DNA from: NVTR01 sp036480115
GTDB lineage: Bacteria; Pseudomonadota; Alphaproteobacteria; Rhodobacterales; Rhodobacteraceae
Length of the DNA stretch: 64,000 nucleotides
Assembly: GCA_965224795.1 (NCBI GenBank)
Contig: CBDDAE010000001.1
Span: 62,001 to 126,000, forward strand
Direction of reading: 5' to 3'
Under the pieces are notes generated by a model. It was not told where the DNA came from. It made no database searches and was given only the letters and a program-made list of their open reading frames with translations. The position numbers and the translations under genes were made by a program. Shown here one piece after another: positions 51,202 to 60,227 of the stretch (its first letter is position 1; each line of letters opens with the position of its first letter).

Positions 51202-52449
51202 TTACATCAACTCTGGTTCGCGCCCTAAGCGGGATGCCAGCGGGGCAACAGTTAGCCCCTGCACAATGATTGAAAAAATGACGACTATATAGGTCGCCCC
51301 GAGAATCATAGGTTTCCATTCACTGTCTGGCAATGACAGGGCCAAAGCTACTGATATACCGCCCTTTAATCCGCCCCAGGTCATGATCGGGATGACGCCG
51401 GGTGAAAAATCGCGAAACGGGCGTAAGATCAGTACCGGTACCGCGACCGCCGCCAGTCGAGCCACCAAAGCCAGGCCTATTGCCATTGCGCCAGAGACTA
51501 AGGTGTCCAGGTTTAAAGCAACTGCGAACACTTCAAACCCTATCATCAGGAACAGGATCGCGTTCAGAATTTCGTCGACCATATGCCAGAAAGCCTGCAC
51601 ATATTGCCGGGTTTCTTCGGACATGCCGTGCTTGGTGCCAACATCGCCTATGAACAGCCCGGCACAAACCGCCATGATCGGGGCCGAGACATGCAAAGCC
51701 ACTGCCAGTTCATAGCCGCCAAAGGCCAGACCAAGGGTGATCAGCACCTCAAGTGAATAATCGTCAATGCGTCGCATCACCCGAAATGTCAGCCAGCCCA
51801 GCACGATACCCAAGACGGCACCGCCCACGGCTTCCTGAACAAACAGTTTCGCAGCACCGCCCAACCCAGAACCGTGGCTATCGCCAGTAGGAAAAGCGAT
51901 GCCAAGCAATACCAGAAACACCACATAACCAACGCCGTCGTTAAACAATGATTCCCCAGCTATTTTTGTTTCCAGCGATTTACGTAAATTTGCCTCGCGC
52001 AGCACACCCAATACGGCCACTGGATCAGTTGGGGAAATCAGCGCCCCGAACACCAGTGCTATCAGAATTGGCATTCCGGTCAGGTAACTGAAACCAAAGC
52101 CAAAAATTACAGTTGAAAGAGCAATGCCCATGGTGGCCATCAGAAATACAACGCGCCACTGGACACGCAGGTCGGCAATTTTTACATGCAGCGCCCCGGC
52201 AAACAACAACAGACCCAACATACCTTCGAGCAATGCGTCTGAAAAATCGATCCCGCTGACAATGCCGCGCACCGTGTTGGCCATGCCTAGATCAGGCAAC
52301 AACACGTCCAGCCCCAGCACCATAACCGAAGCCGCTAGGGCAACTATTAAAATGCCAATTGCTCCGGGCAGTCTCAGGAACAAATAGTTAACGGCCCCAA
52401 ACGCCCCGGCAAGGACGATCAGCAGTGAAGCAACTTGTAGGATATTCAT
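51202..52449 (-). CDS. CPA1-type sodium/proton antiporter (NhaP-like)
   Basis: A 415-residue inner-membrane antiporter with about twelve helices. The ion-binding segment GALISPTDPVAVLGVLRE (residues about 137-154) and SLFNDGVGYVVFL are the CPA1 hallmarks, with the paired Asp residues present. The C-terminal MTWGGLKGGISVALALSLP is also conserved. It keeps cell sodium and pH in balance. It is convergent with the deiodinase-like gene, four bases away. Confidence 0.92.
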   Translation of the reverse strand: MNILQVASLLIVLAGAFGAVNYLFLRLPGAIGILIVALAASVMVLGLDVLLPDLGMANTVRGIVSGIDFSDALLEGMLGLLLFAGALHVKIADLRVQWRVVFLMATMGIALSTVIFGFGFSYLTGMPILIALVFGALISPTDPVAVLGVLREANLRKSLETKIAGESLFNDGVGYVVFLVLLGIAFPTGDSHGSGLGGAAKLFVQEAVGGAVLGIVLGWLTFRVMRRIDDYSLEVLITLGLAFGGYELAVALHVSAPIMAVCAGLFIGDVGTKHGMSEETRQYVQAFWHMVDEILNAILFLMIGFEVFAVALNLDTLVSGAMAIGLALVARLAAVAVPVLILRPFRDFSPGVIPIMTWGGLKGGISVALALSLPDSEWKPMILGATYIVVIFSIIVQGLTVAPLASRLGREPELM

Positions 52450-52509
52450 GGTTGGGTGCCCGCTCGTTTTTTTGCAGTCTTAACACAGCACGCTCAAATG
52501 CGAAACGAC

Positions 52510-53232
52510 CTAAGCAAGGGGGGCTGTATTGGACCGATTCAGTTTTATGTCCGCCCAGATCGGCAGGTGATCCGATGCAATTTTACTTAACTTGGTTTCA
52601 GTTACCCCGGCACCTGTAATTTGCAAAAGACTATTGGTAGCTATCCGATCAAGCGCTGCCACCGGACGTGCAGAATGAAAACTATTGCCCGGGCTAAGAA
52701 GTTCAAAATTCTTAGCTAATGGTTCCAGTCCGCGGCTCTCAGACCATTCATTGAAATCACCTATAATAGCGGTAGCCATACAGTCGTCGCCAAAAATTTC
52801 GCAAATTCTGGCCATCTGACGGCGTCGGTCTCGGCGCAACAGCCCCAAATGCGTTGCCACCAGGCGAAATCCGTTGCTTAACTCGACAGACAGGGCGCCA
52901 CGTGGCTCGGTCCCTGGCAAATCCAATGGTATGCTACGCAATATTTCCAAACCGGATTTTACCAAAACGGCGTTGCCATGCCAGCCAACAGAAGCTCCAT
53001 TTCCCGGCAACGTCACAAACTGAAAATCGGTATGCGCTTCAATCAAATTGGCGGGCAGGGCTGCGGGCCGGTCACCAAGCCGACGGTCTGCTTCCTGCAA
53101 AGCAATGACATCAGCGTCCAGACTGTTCAGAACGTCAACAATTCGTCCTGGACGCCGTCGCCGATCAAGCCCGACACATTTTCGGACGTTGTAACTTGCC
53201 AGACGGAAATGGTTTTTGCTGCTCATAATCAT
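52510..53232 (-). CDS. Endonuclease/exonuclease/phosphatase-family protein
   Basis: A 240-residue EEP-fold metallohydrolase. The motifs LASYNVRKCVGLDRR, IALQEADRR (catalytic Glu), IIGDFNEWSESRG and ASDHLPIWADI are in order. The substrate could be a nucleic acid, phospholipid or inositol phosphate. There is no signal peptide. ATG codons at 53232 and 53226 are both possible; GGGA lies upstream of the former. It is divergent from the DUF2238 gene. Confidence 0.85.
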   Translation of the reverse strand: MIMSSKNHFRLASYNVRKCVGLDRRRRPGRIVDVLNSLDADVIALQEADRRLGDRPAALPANLIEAHTDFQFVTLPGNGASVGWHGNAVLVKSGLEILRSIPLDLPGTEPRGALSVELSNGFRLVATHLGLLRRDRRRQMARICEIFGDDCMATAIIGDFNEWSESRGLEPLAKNFELLSPGNSFHSARPVAALDRIATNSLLQITGAGVTETKLSKIASDHLPIWADIKLNRSNTAPLA

Positions 53233-53290
53233 AAGATAGTCCCAAATCCAAATAATTGAAGATTGCGTCAATAGCCTTTAAGGATAACTT

Positions 53291-53935
53291 ATGATTATCC
53301 GTGGTCACGGCATTATCGTATATCTTATTTGGGGCGGCCTTTTGGCTGCGGCTTTGGTCGCTATGTTTTTAGGCCAATGGTCATTGACCTTTGTCGCCAC
53401 GTTGACATTGCTGGTGTCCCTTGCGCCGTCGGTTTTGTCAGACCGCTACCACGTTAACCTGCCTTGGCCATTTTTCACCGGTATAGTTTTGTTCATCTTT
53501 GCCACATTATTTCTGGGCGAAGTCTTAGATTTTTATAATCGGTATTGGTGGTGGGATGTTCTGTTACATGGGTTGTCTGCGGTTGGATTTGGGTTGGTAG
53601 GTTTTGTTTTTATTTTCGCCCTATTTGAGGGCGACCGCTACGCCGCACCAGCCTGGGCGATCACGTTCATTTCCCTAAGTTTTGCAATTTCAATTGGTGC
53701 GCTATGGGAGATTTTTGAATTTCTCATGGATCAGGCCTTTAGTCTGAATATGCAAAAATCCGGCCTACAGGACACCATGCAGGATTTAATAGTGGATACC
53801 ATCGGGGCCAGTGTTGGCGCTATGGCGGGATATGGGTTCTTACGGGGGCGCAACAAATCCGGCCTGCCGGGTATGATTGCAGAATTTGTGCGCTCAAATC
53901 GGTGGTTGTTCAAAAATTTTAACTCACGAAAATAA
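53291..53935 (+). CDS. DUF2238 (YjdF-like) membrane protein
   Basis: A 214-residue inner-membrane protein with about six helices. The family signature is visible as ALWEIFEFLMDQAFSLNMQK followed by SGLQDTMQDLIVDTIGA, and RYWWWDVLLHGLSA lies earlier. Function is unknown. AAGGA precedes the ATG with good spacing. It is convergent with the GNAT gene. Confidence 0.88.
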   Translation: MIIRGHGIIVYLIWGGLLAAALVAMFLGQWSLTFVATLTLLVSLAPSVLSDRYHVNLPWPFFTGIVLFIFATLFLGEVLDFYNRYWWWDVLLHGLSAVGFGLVGFVFIFALFEGDRYAAPAWAITFISLSFAISIGALWEIFEFLMDQAFSLNMQKSGLQDTMQDLIVDTIGASVGAMAGYGFLRGRNKSGLPGMIAEFVRSNRWLFKNFNSRK

Positions 53936-53958
53936 TCAGCCGCCGAAAAGGCCTGAAT

Positions 53959-54408
53959 TTATGAGAATACCCGCGTCATAAGGTGATATCCGTCGCGCAT
54001 CTTAAACCCGGCTCGAGAATAGATTTTTTCGGCGCGGTTTTTTTGGCTAACCTCTAAATGCAGAGCCTTTACTCCATGTTCCGACAGGGCCGGTAGGATA
54101 CTGGAAAGTACCTCGGTCCCCATACCCCGTCCACGGACGTTTGCGCGAATAAAAAACTCATCGATAAAGCCATCAATTCCACCAAATTCCACCGAGTATC
54201 CAAAGGATATGACGATATAGCCAACCGGGGCTTTGCGGGGGCCAATCAAATAGGCAACCCCATGCGGCGTGCCTTGCAATAGTGGCATTACCGCAGTTCG
54301 CAGTTCTGCCTGGCTACGCTGAATGCCTTCATGTTCATAAAAAGCGGCAACCAGCGGTAATATCACGTCCAGATCGTCAGCTACACACAGATGCAAAGAC
54401 GCGCTCAT
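53959..54408 (-). CDS. GNAT-family N-acetyltransferase
   Basis: A 149-residue acetyltransferase. The acetyl-CoA-binding motif is in RANVRGRGMGTEVLSSILPA (R/Q-x-x-G-x-G type, about 90-109) and the following LHLEVSQKNRAEKIYSRAGF is motif B. The acceptor is unknown. It starts inside the last codons of the nucleoside hydrolase gene (four-base overlap), so the two are co-translated. Confidence 0.9.
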   Translation of the reverse strand: MSASLHLCVADDLDVILPLVAAFYEHEGIQRSQAELRTAVMPLLQGTPHGVAYLIGPRKAPVGYIVISFGYSVEFGGIDGFIDEFFIRANVRGRGMGTEVLSSILPALSEHGVKALHLEVSQKNRAEKIYSRAGFKMRDGYHLMTRVFS

Positions 54409-55343
54409 AACCGGGCAAGCCTTTCTGTCAGCAGTTTAAAAAACCCATCCGCATCAACCCCGCCAATAAACATCGCGTTTGCTGGGCGATCAGTGACGCC
54501 CCACCAGTCAGCAACTGTCATACCTCGGGTCAAATCACTTTCGGTTTCGATTTCCACGTTGATATGACGACCAGTGAACAGATCGGGTTTCAATAGATAG
54601 GCGATGACGGTCGGATCATGCAGAGGCGCACCTTCGGAACCGTATTTTTCCTTGTCAAAACGTTCAAAGAAATGCGTCCAGCTGGCAACTACGTCGCCGA
54701 CCTTGCTGCCAAGCGCGGTAAATCTGTCAATATGGGGCTGGGTGACCAGTACCTTATGCGTAACATCCAGCGGCATAACAACCAACGAGACACCTGATTT
54801 GAACACAATATCAGCAGCTTCCGGGTCAACGTAAATGTTAAATTCGGCGGCCGGTGTGATATTTCCAACTTCAAAATATGCGCCGCCCATCAACACGATC
54901 TCTGCTACCCGTTCAACAATATCAGGGGCTTTCTCAAAGGCCACAGCGATATTTGTCAGCGGTCCCAGGGGGCAGATGGTAACGGTTCCTGCCGGTTCGC
55001 GGCGCAGGATTTCGATGATGAAATCAACTGCGTGTTCGTCTTGCAAAGGCATGGTGGGATCTGGAAGAATAATACCATCCAGACCGGTTTTTCCATGCAC
55101 ATGTTCAGCAGTAACCAGTTTTCGACTTAAAGGCGCGTCACATCCGGCAAAAACCGGTATATCAGTCACGCCTGCCACTTCGCAGATAATGCGGGCATTT
55201 TTGGCAGTCAGGGGTAGCGGTACATTGCCCGCTACACAGGTAATGCCCATTACCTTTAGATCGTGAGGGCTGGCCAGCGCCAACAGAATTGCCACCGCAT
55301 CGTCCTGACCAGGATCAGTATCTATAATAATTTTGCGGGGCAT
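54405..55343 (-). CDS. Inosine/uridine-preferring nucleoside hydrolase
   Basis: A 312-residue nucleoside hydrolase that frees the base from ribonucleosides. The calcium-binding DTDPGQDDA (7-15) and the second part of the active site around MGGAYFEVGNITPAAEFNIY are complete. It is cytoplasmic. It belongs with purine or pyrimidine salvage and is followed by a GNAT gene. GGAGACG precedes the ATG. Confidence 0.93.
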   Translation of the reverse strand: MPRKIIIDTDPGQDDAVAILLALASPHDLKVMGITCVAGNVPLPLTAKNARIICEVAGVTDIPVFAGCDAPLSRKLVTAEHVHGKTGLDGIILPDPTMPLQDEHAVDFIIEILRREPAGTVTICPLGPLTNIAVAFEKAPDIVERVAEIVLMGGAYFEVGNITPAAEFNIYVDPEAADIVFKSGVSLVVMPLDVTHKVLVTQPHIDRFTALGSKVGDVVASWTHFFERFDKEKYGSEGAPLHDPTVIAYLLKPDLFTGRHINVEIETESDLTRGMTVADWWGVTDRPANAMFIGGVDADGFFKLLTERLARL

Positions 55344-55402
55344 TAGACGTCTCCTTGGAAAGGAAAGACTGTCTTAGCCCCGCAGGGAAGTAAAGCCAAC
55401 AA

Positions 55403-55420
55403 TACCGGGGTGATCCGGTA
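55403..55420 (-). terminator. Weak hairpin after fbpA
   Basis: TACCGG (55403-55408) pairs with CCGGTA (55415-55420) around a six-base loop, just after the fbpA stop on the minus strand. It has no T tract. Confidence 0.35.
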
Positions 55421-55425
55421 ATCGC

Positions 55426-56433
55426 CTAGCCGTCGAAATCAACCTCTTCCGCTATGCGCAAGGCGTCGGCGCGATGTGCTGCCATATCCATTAGATTGAT
55501 ACTATCAGCCGTGTAATTGCCCCAGCTTGCCACCAGAGAAGATGGTTCTGTCCCCGGAGCAATCGGGTATTCGAAATTTGCTTCGGCGTATATTTCCTGG
55601 GCCACCGGAGAGGTTAGAAATTCCATGAATTTCAGTGCCTCGTCGGCATGGGGCGCTGATTTTGTCATAGCAACACCGGAAACATTTACATGGGTTCCAC
55701 CATCAGCAAAAACTGGAAAATCAAGCCGAACCGCGTCAGCCCAGGCGACCTGTTCAGGGTTTGCCAGCATCTGGCCCATGTAATAGGTATTACCCAGGGC
55801 GATATCGCATTCGCCAGCCCAAATTGCCTTGATTTGCGCCCGGTCATTGCCCTGGGGCTTGCGGGCAAGGTTGGCTTTCACCCCCTTCATCCAATCGCGT
55901 GCGTCTTCCAGACCATGATGCTCAATCACTGCTGACGTAAGGGCTGTTGTGTAGGCGTGGGTACCAGAGCGCGTACAAATACGCCCGGCCCATTTCGGAG
56001 CAGCCAGATCTTCGTATGTTGTCACTTCGCCCTCTGCGACGCGGTCTTTGCTGGCATAAATAATTCGGGCGCGGGTGGTCAGGCCCCACCAATGTCCGTC
56101 CGGATCGCGAAAATCTGCCGGTATGTTGGCTTGCATGGTCGCCGATTGAACACTTTGGGTAACCCCGGCTTCTACCGCCTTGGCAAGGCGCGAAATATCA
56201 ACTGTTAATATCACATCCGCTGGTGACCGATCGCCTTCAGCCAAAAGCCGTTCAATCATGCCCTTGTCCAAAAAGGCCACGTTAACCTTAATCCCGGTTT
56301 TTGCAGTAAAGGCGTCGGTCAGCGGCTTTATCAATTCCGGTTGGCGGTAGGAATATACATTCACTTCAGCAGACAATACCGGGGAGGCTACCATTAACGC
56401 TGCGATACATGTTGTTAGTTTTGTTAGGGGCAT
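55426..56433 (-). CDS. Periplasmic ferric iron-binding protein
   Basis: A 335-residue substrate-binding protein of the FbpA/FutA family. A signal peptide (about 1-22, ending SPVLSA) precedes the typical mature start EVNVYSYRQPELIKPLTDAF. Paired tyrosines in GNTYYMGQM are the usual iron ligands. No permease or ATPase gene is adjacent, so it must use a transporter encoded elsewhere. AAGGAGAG precedes the ATG, and an Iron-Rhodo-box lies in the promoter. Confidence 0.93.
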   Translation of the reverse strand: MPLTKLTTCIAALMVASPVLSAEVNVYSYRQPELIKPLTDAFTAKTGIKVNVAFLDKGMIERLLAEGDRSPADVILTVDISRLAKAVEAGVTQSVQSATMQANIPADFRDPDGHWWGLTTRARIIYASKDRVAEGEVTTYEDLAAPKWAGRICTRSGTHAYTTALTSAVIEHHGLEDARDWMKGVKANLARKPQGNDRAQIKAIWAGECDIALGNTYYMGQMLANPEQVAWADAVRLDFPVFADGGTHVNVSGVAMTKSAPHADEALKFMEFLTSPVAQEIYAEANFEYPIAPGTEPSSLVASWGNYTADSINLMDMAAHRADALRIAEEVDFDG

Positions 56434-56458
56434 TTTGCTCTCCTTGGTTTCGCCGGAA

Positions 56459-56487
56459 ATTAAACCTGAGTCTTTTAGTCAAGTCAA
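56459..56487 (-). promoter_or_regulatory. fbpA promoter with Iron-Rhodo-box
   Basis: On the minus strand TTGACT (56482-56487) and TTTAAT (56459-56464) are spaced by 17 bases. The spacer contains TGACTAAAAGACTCA (56467-56481), an exact TGA-N9-TCA, the published Iron-Rhodo-box of Rhodobacterales. A repressor bound there under iron sufficiency would block polymerase. Confidence 0.75.
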
Positions 56488-56507
56488 TACCTGATAAAAT
56501 TACTAGA

Positions 56508-57326
56508 CTATATTTCTTCATGCTTAACTTCATCCCAAAGGGCATCCATCTCAGCCAAGTCTGAATGTTCTGGCATTTTCCCAATTGCGGATAGTTTATC
56601 TTCTACAGCATTGAACCTACGGGTAAATTTTGCATTGGCTGATCGTAACGCAGTTTCCGGTTCAATATTTAGATGGCGCGCAAGATTGGCCATCACAAAC
56701 AATAAATCGCCAAATTCCTCTTCAATATGTCGGGCAGATTTTTCAGCAATTGCCTCTTTTAGTTCCAGGCATTCTTCCGTAATTTTTTCAATCACCTGAT
56801 CCGTATTGGGCCAATCAAATCCAACCCTTGCCGCACGTTTTTGTAGCTTCACGGCCCGCATCAGGGCAGGTATCCCAGCCGCAATTCCATCTAAAGTACG
56901 CCCATCAGATTTCTCGGCCCGTTCCTTAGCTTTGATTTTTTCCCAGTCGGCAGTTTGTTGATCAGCAGATTTGTTCCGATCTTCATCGCCAAACACATGC
57001 GGGTGACGTGCAACCATTTTGTCAGCAATGGCTTTGGTAACACTGTCAAAATTAAACAACCCTGCCTCTTGCCCCATGGCGGCATGATAAACCGTTTGCA
57101 ACAACAGGTCGCCCAATTCGCCTTCTAAATCCGCCCAGTCCCGGCGTTCAATTGCATCTGCGACCTCATATGCTTCTTCTATTGTGTAAGGGGCAATAGA
57201 GGCAAAATCCTGCTCTATATCCCATGGACAACCGGTTTCAGGGTCGCGTAACCGGCGCATTATTTCCAAAAGCCGCGGCAAGCCACCTTTGGGATCATTT
57301 ACCAGTTTGTCAGAATCAGATGTCAT
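56508..57326 (-). CDS. mazG: Nucleoside triphosphate pyrophosphohydrolase MazG
   Basis: A 272-residue tandem MazG protein that hydrolyses NTPs or aberrant nucleotides to monophosphates. The first domain has CPWDIEQDFASIAPYTIEEA and GELGDLLLQTVYHA. The second has EECLELKEAI and EEFGDLLFVMANLARH. The start is uncertain: ATG codons at 57326, 57332 and 57338 are all close. I chose the one giving MTSDSDKLVNDPKGG. It is divergent from speB. Confidence 0.93.
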   Translation of the reverse strand: MTSDSDKLVNDPKGGLPRLLEIMRRLRDPETGCPWDIEQDFASIAPYTIEEAYEVADAIERRDWADLEGELGDLLLQTVYHAAMGQEAGLFNFDSVTKAIADKMVARHPHVFGDEDRNKSADQQTADWEKIKAKERAEKSDGRTLDGIAAGIPALMRAVKLQKRAARVGFDWPNTDQVIEKITEECLELKEAIAEKSARHIEEEFGDLLFVMANLARHLNIEPETALRSANAKFTRRFNAVEDKLSAIGKMPEHSDLAEMDALWDEVKHEEI

Positions 57327-57451
57327 CGCCATGCCCATTTTGCACCAAATATTTCCAGTTATTGCCGGTGCGTGGATCAGTGTCCACAAGACCGCGATTG
57401 ATCCTGACGACAAATTTGATAATCTCGCTGTAAAACGGGGATAGACACCAC

Positions 57452-58420
57452 ATGGCACTGAAAAACGCGAAAGATGATGCGGATACCGCCTTTAGCCGAA
57501 AAGACCTAAAGGGGTTGGCATTTGAAAACACCTTTAGCGGTGCCACATCATTTTTACGCCGCCGCTACACCAAGGATTTGACCGGCGCTGATCTGGTTGT
57601 CACGGGTATCCCATTTGATCAGGCTGTCACCAATCGCCCCGGCACCCGCCTTGGACCACGCGCCATTCGCGAGGCATCTAGCCTTCAACCGGGTGATCCC
57701 CCCTTTGGTTGGGGGTTTGATCCGCTAAGCGAATTTGCAATTATTGACCACGGTGATTTGGCCTATGATTATGGCCATATTGCGCAATTTCCAGCTACGC
57801 TAACAGACCATATCAGCAAAATTCTAGCCACTGGCGCAAGTACGTTGGCCCTGGGCGGTGACCACTATATCACGTATCCAATTCTTAAGGCATATGCAGA
57901 AAAATACGGCCCCCTGTCTTTGATACAATTTGACGCCCATACCGATACTTGGGCTGATGATGATATGGATCGTATTTGTCACGGCACCATGTTCTACAAG
58001 GCGGTAAAGCAAGGCCTTATTGATCCAGCGCGTTCTATCCAGATTGGTATTCGCACCACAAATTCCGACACAATGGGCTTTAATATTATTAGCGCCCGTC
58101 AGGCCCATGAAATGGGACCAGCGGCGGTGGCTAAAGAAATTCGCAAAACTGTTGGCGATAACCCCAGCTACCTGACCTTTGATATAGACGGGCTTGATCC
58201 GGCTTTTGCCCCCGGCACCGGCACACCGGTTTGGGGTGGGCTTACCACTTGGCAAGCCAGCGCTATGTTGCGAGACATTGCAGGTCTGAACATTGTTGGC
58301 GGGGATGTGGTCGAAGTTTCTCCGCCCTTTGACACAACAGGCGCCACTGCAATCGCCGGGGCCCATGCCGCCGCTGACATTATGTGTCTGTTACTTTGGA
58401 ACAAGCGGGCGACTTCATGA
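57452..58420 (+). CDS. speB: Agmatinase/ureohydrolase
   Basis: A 322-residue ureohydrolase. Manganese ligands are visible in LALGGDHYITYP, QFDAHTDTW and TFDIDGLDPAFAPGTGTPVW. The N-terminal GIPFDQAVTNRPGTRLGPRA is the agmatinase-type substrate region. It produces putrescine and urea if agmatine is the substrate; related guanidine hydrolases cannot be excluded. The ATG overlaps the start of the next gene downstream by four bases at its stop (ATGA). Confidence 0.93.
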   Translation: MALKNAKDDADTAFSRKDLKGLAFENTFSGATSFLRRRYTKDLTGADLVVTGIPFDQAVTNRPGTRLGPRAIREASSLQPGDPPFGWGFDPLSEFAIIDHGDLAYDYGHIAQFPATLTDHISKILATGASTLALGGDHYITYPILKAYAEKYGPLSLIQFDAHTDTWADDDMDRICHGTMFYKAVKQGLIDPARSIQIGIRTTNSDTMGFNIISARQAHEMGPAAVAKEIRKTVGDNPSYLTFDIDGLDPAFAPGTGTPVWGGLTTWQASAMLRDIAGLNIVGGDVVEVSPPFDTTGATAIAGAHAAADIMCLLLWNKRATS

Positions 58421-58842
58421 CCTGGTTAACCCGCATCGGCATTGCCGTATTGGCGTCACTGTTTTGGATGCGTTTTGCACCCTCATCCGTGACCAAATGG
58501 CACGATCCGCCAATCAAAGAATCGGTCCCCAGCCGCAAGGGTTACATAACCTCAATCAAAGTATCCGGCTCCGCGGCCGCGACGTTGGATTTGCTTAATA
58601 CTATTGCATTGGCTTCGCCCAGAACCAAAGTATTGGCAGGACGTGTGGAAGAAGGGAAAATAACCTACCTGTCGCGTTCCCTGATCTTGGGGGCGCCAGA
58701 TTATACCACCGTGATGGTAAAAATGACCGGAGGGGGTGGACAGATCACACTATTTGGCCGGTTACGTTTTGGCCTGTACGACTATGGTGTTAATCGAAAG
58801 CGTATTCAGTCCTGGGTGCAGACGCTGGAAGCGCTGGAATAA
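58417..58842 (+). CDS. DUF1499 protein
   Basis: A 141-residue protein with one N-terminal hydrophobic segment (about 4-20) and a DUF1499 domain beginning at RFAPSSVTKWHDPP and closing near LRFGLYDYGVNRKRIQSWV. Function is unknown. The ATG at 58417 overlaps the speB stop, so it is coupled to it. Its last 81 bases overlap the 3' end of a gene on the other strand. Confidence 0.82.
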   Translation: MTWLTRIGIAVLASLFWMRFAPSSVTKWHDPPIKESVPSRKGYITSIKVSGSAAATLDLLNTIALASPRTKVLAGRVEEGKITYLSRSLILGAPDYTTVMVKMTGGGGQITLFGRLRFGLYDYGVNRKRIQSWVQTLEALE

Positions 58843-59103
58843 AGTCGCCGCCGGGCAGCCATCCTGAACTTTGCGCCACATCGGATTGTTCAGGCTCATA
58901 TCACATTTAGCTAACCAGGTTTGTGAACAACTATTATTGATCAGACAAACCACTTCGCCTAATTCATGGCGCGTTCCGTCAGAACCAGTGCAATAATAGT
59001 CATAAGCCCCATTTGAAACGCCATTGACGCTGGCAATATCTTCCTTAGCACCCGCTTGTAAAAGTGTTGGGGCCAGAATTAAAATTGCTAGCAAACGCAA
59101 CAT
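58762..59103 (-). CDS. Small secreted cysteine-rich protein
   Basis: A 113-residue protein with a signal peptide (1 to about 19, MLRLLAILILAPTLLQAGA). The mature part has five cysteines between about residues 38 and 83, in YYCTGSDGTRHELGEVVC, NSC, AKC and DGC, which could form disulphides. The conserved-looking NGAYDYYC and LAKCDMSLNNPMWRKVQDGC suggest a real family, which I remember in Rhodobacterales but cannot name. The C-terminal 27 residues are antisense to the DUF1499 gene. Confidence 0.68.
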   Translation of the reverse strand: MLRLLAILILAPTLLQAGAKEDIASVNGVSNGAYDYYCTGSDGTRHELGEVVCLINNSCSQTWLAKCDMSLNNPMWRKVQDGCPAATLFQRFQRLHPGLNTLSINTIVVQAKT

Positions 59104-59177
59104 GACTTCGAAATATCACAAACCACTTATCCATTCCACCCCTTGACGCTAACGTGACCAACGGGCAATTGGCTGGC

Positions 59178-60227
59178 ATGGTACCTTTAGACAAACTTCG
59201 CCAAATAACTGAACGCTTTGAATTTATTGAAGCAAGCATGGCTTCTGGCGAAGGTGATATCGCTTTATTGGGTAAAGAGTATTCCGATTTGCGTCCGGTT
59301 GTAGGTGAAATAGCTGAGTACCGACAAATTCTGGATGACATCGCCGAAGCCGAAGAATGGGCCAAAGACCCGGAAATGAAATCTCTGGCCGACGAAGAAC
59401 TACCAGTTCTGAAGTCGCGTTTGCCGGATGTCGAACACAAACTTCGAATTGCGTTGCTACCCAAGGACGCCGCTGATGCGCGTCCGGCCATTGTCGAAAT
59501 ACGCCCCGGTACCGGAGGAGAGGAAGCAGCCCTTTTCGCCGCAGATCTGTTGCGCATGTACCAACGCTATTCTGAAAGCCAGGGTTGGAAATTCGAAATA
59601 ATCTCAGAAACTCAAACCGAACTTGGCGGTATCCGCGAAGTTATTGCCAATGTGAAAGGTGAGGGTGTTTTTGCCCGCCTGAAATATGAAAGCGGTGTTC
59701 ACCGGGTCCAGCGGGTGCCTGAAACCGAAAGCGGCGGCCGTATTCATACATCCGCCGCCACAGTCGCGGTACTGCCCGAAGCGCAAGAAGTAGATGTCCA
59801 GATCGATGCCAAGGATATTCGCATTGATACGATGCGCGCCAGCGGGGCCGGGGGGCAGCACGTTAACACCACAGATTCAGCTGTTCGCATCACCCATATC
59901 CCCAGTGGAATTGTTGTTGTCAGCGCCGAAAAATCCCAGCACCGCAACCGAGAAATCGCAATGGATGTGTTGCGCACCCGGCTTTTTGACGCTGAACGTC
60001 AACGTCAGCATGCAGAACGTTCCGATGCCCGAAAAAGTCAGGTGGGATCGGGGGATCGCTCTGAACGGATCCGCACCTATAATTTTCCGCAGGGCAGGAT
60101 GAGCGACCACCGGATCAACCTGACACTTTACAAACTTGATCAGATAATTGCCGGCGATTTGAACGAAATCATCGATGCCCTGACTGCCGATGATCAGGCC
60201 ACAATGCTTGCGGAGATGGGCGTGTGA
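59178..60227 (+). CDS. prfA: Peptide chain release factor 1
   Basis: A 349-residue RF1 that terminates translation at UAA and UAG. The GGQ loop ASGAGGQHVNTTDSAVR is present, as is the codon-recognition PXT-type segment in VQRVPETESGGRIHTS. I chose the ATG at 59178 (MVPLDKLRQITERFEF), which matches relatives; a GTG eight codons earlier is in frame. It overlaps prmC, whose product methylates the GGQ glutamine. Confidence 0.96.
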   Translation: MVPLDKLRQITERFEFIEASMASGEGDIALLGKEYSDLRPVVGEIAEYRQILDDIAEAEEWAKDPEMKSLADEELPVLKSRLPDVEHKLRIALLPKDAADARPAIVEIRPGTGGEEAALFAADLLRMYQRYSESQGWKFEIISETQTELGGIREVIANVKGEGVFARLKYESGVHRVQRVPETESGGRIHTSAATVAVLPEAQEVDVQIDAKDIRIDTMRASGAGGQHVNTTDSAVRITHIPSGIVVVSAEKSQHRNREIAMDVLRTRLFDAERQRQHAERSDARKSQVGSGDRSERIRTYNFPQGRMSDHRINLTLYKLDQIIAGDLNEIIDALTADDQATMLAEMGV

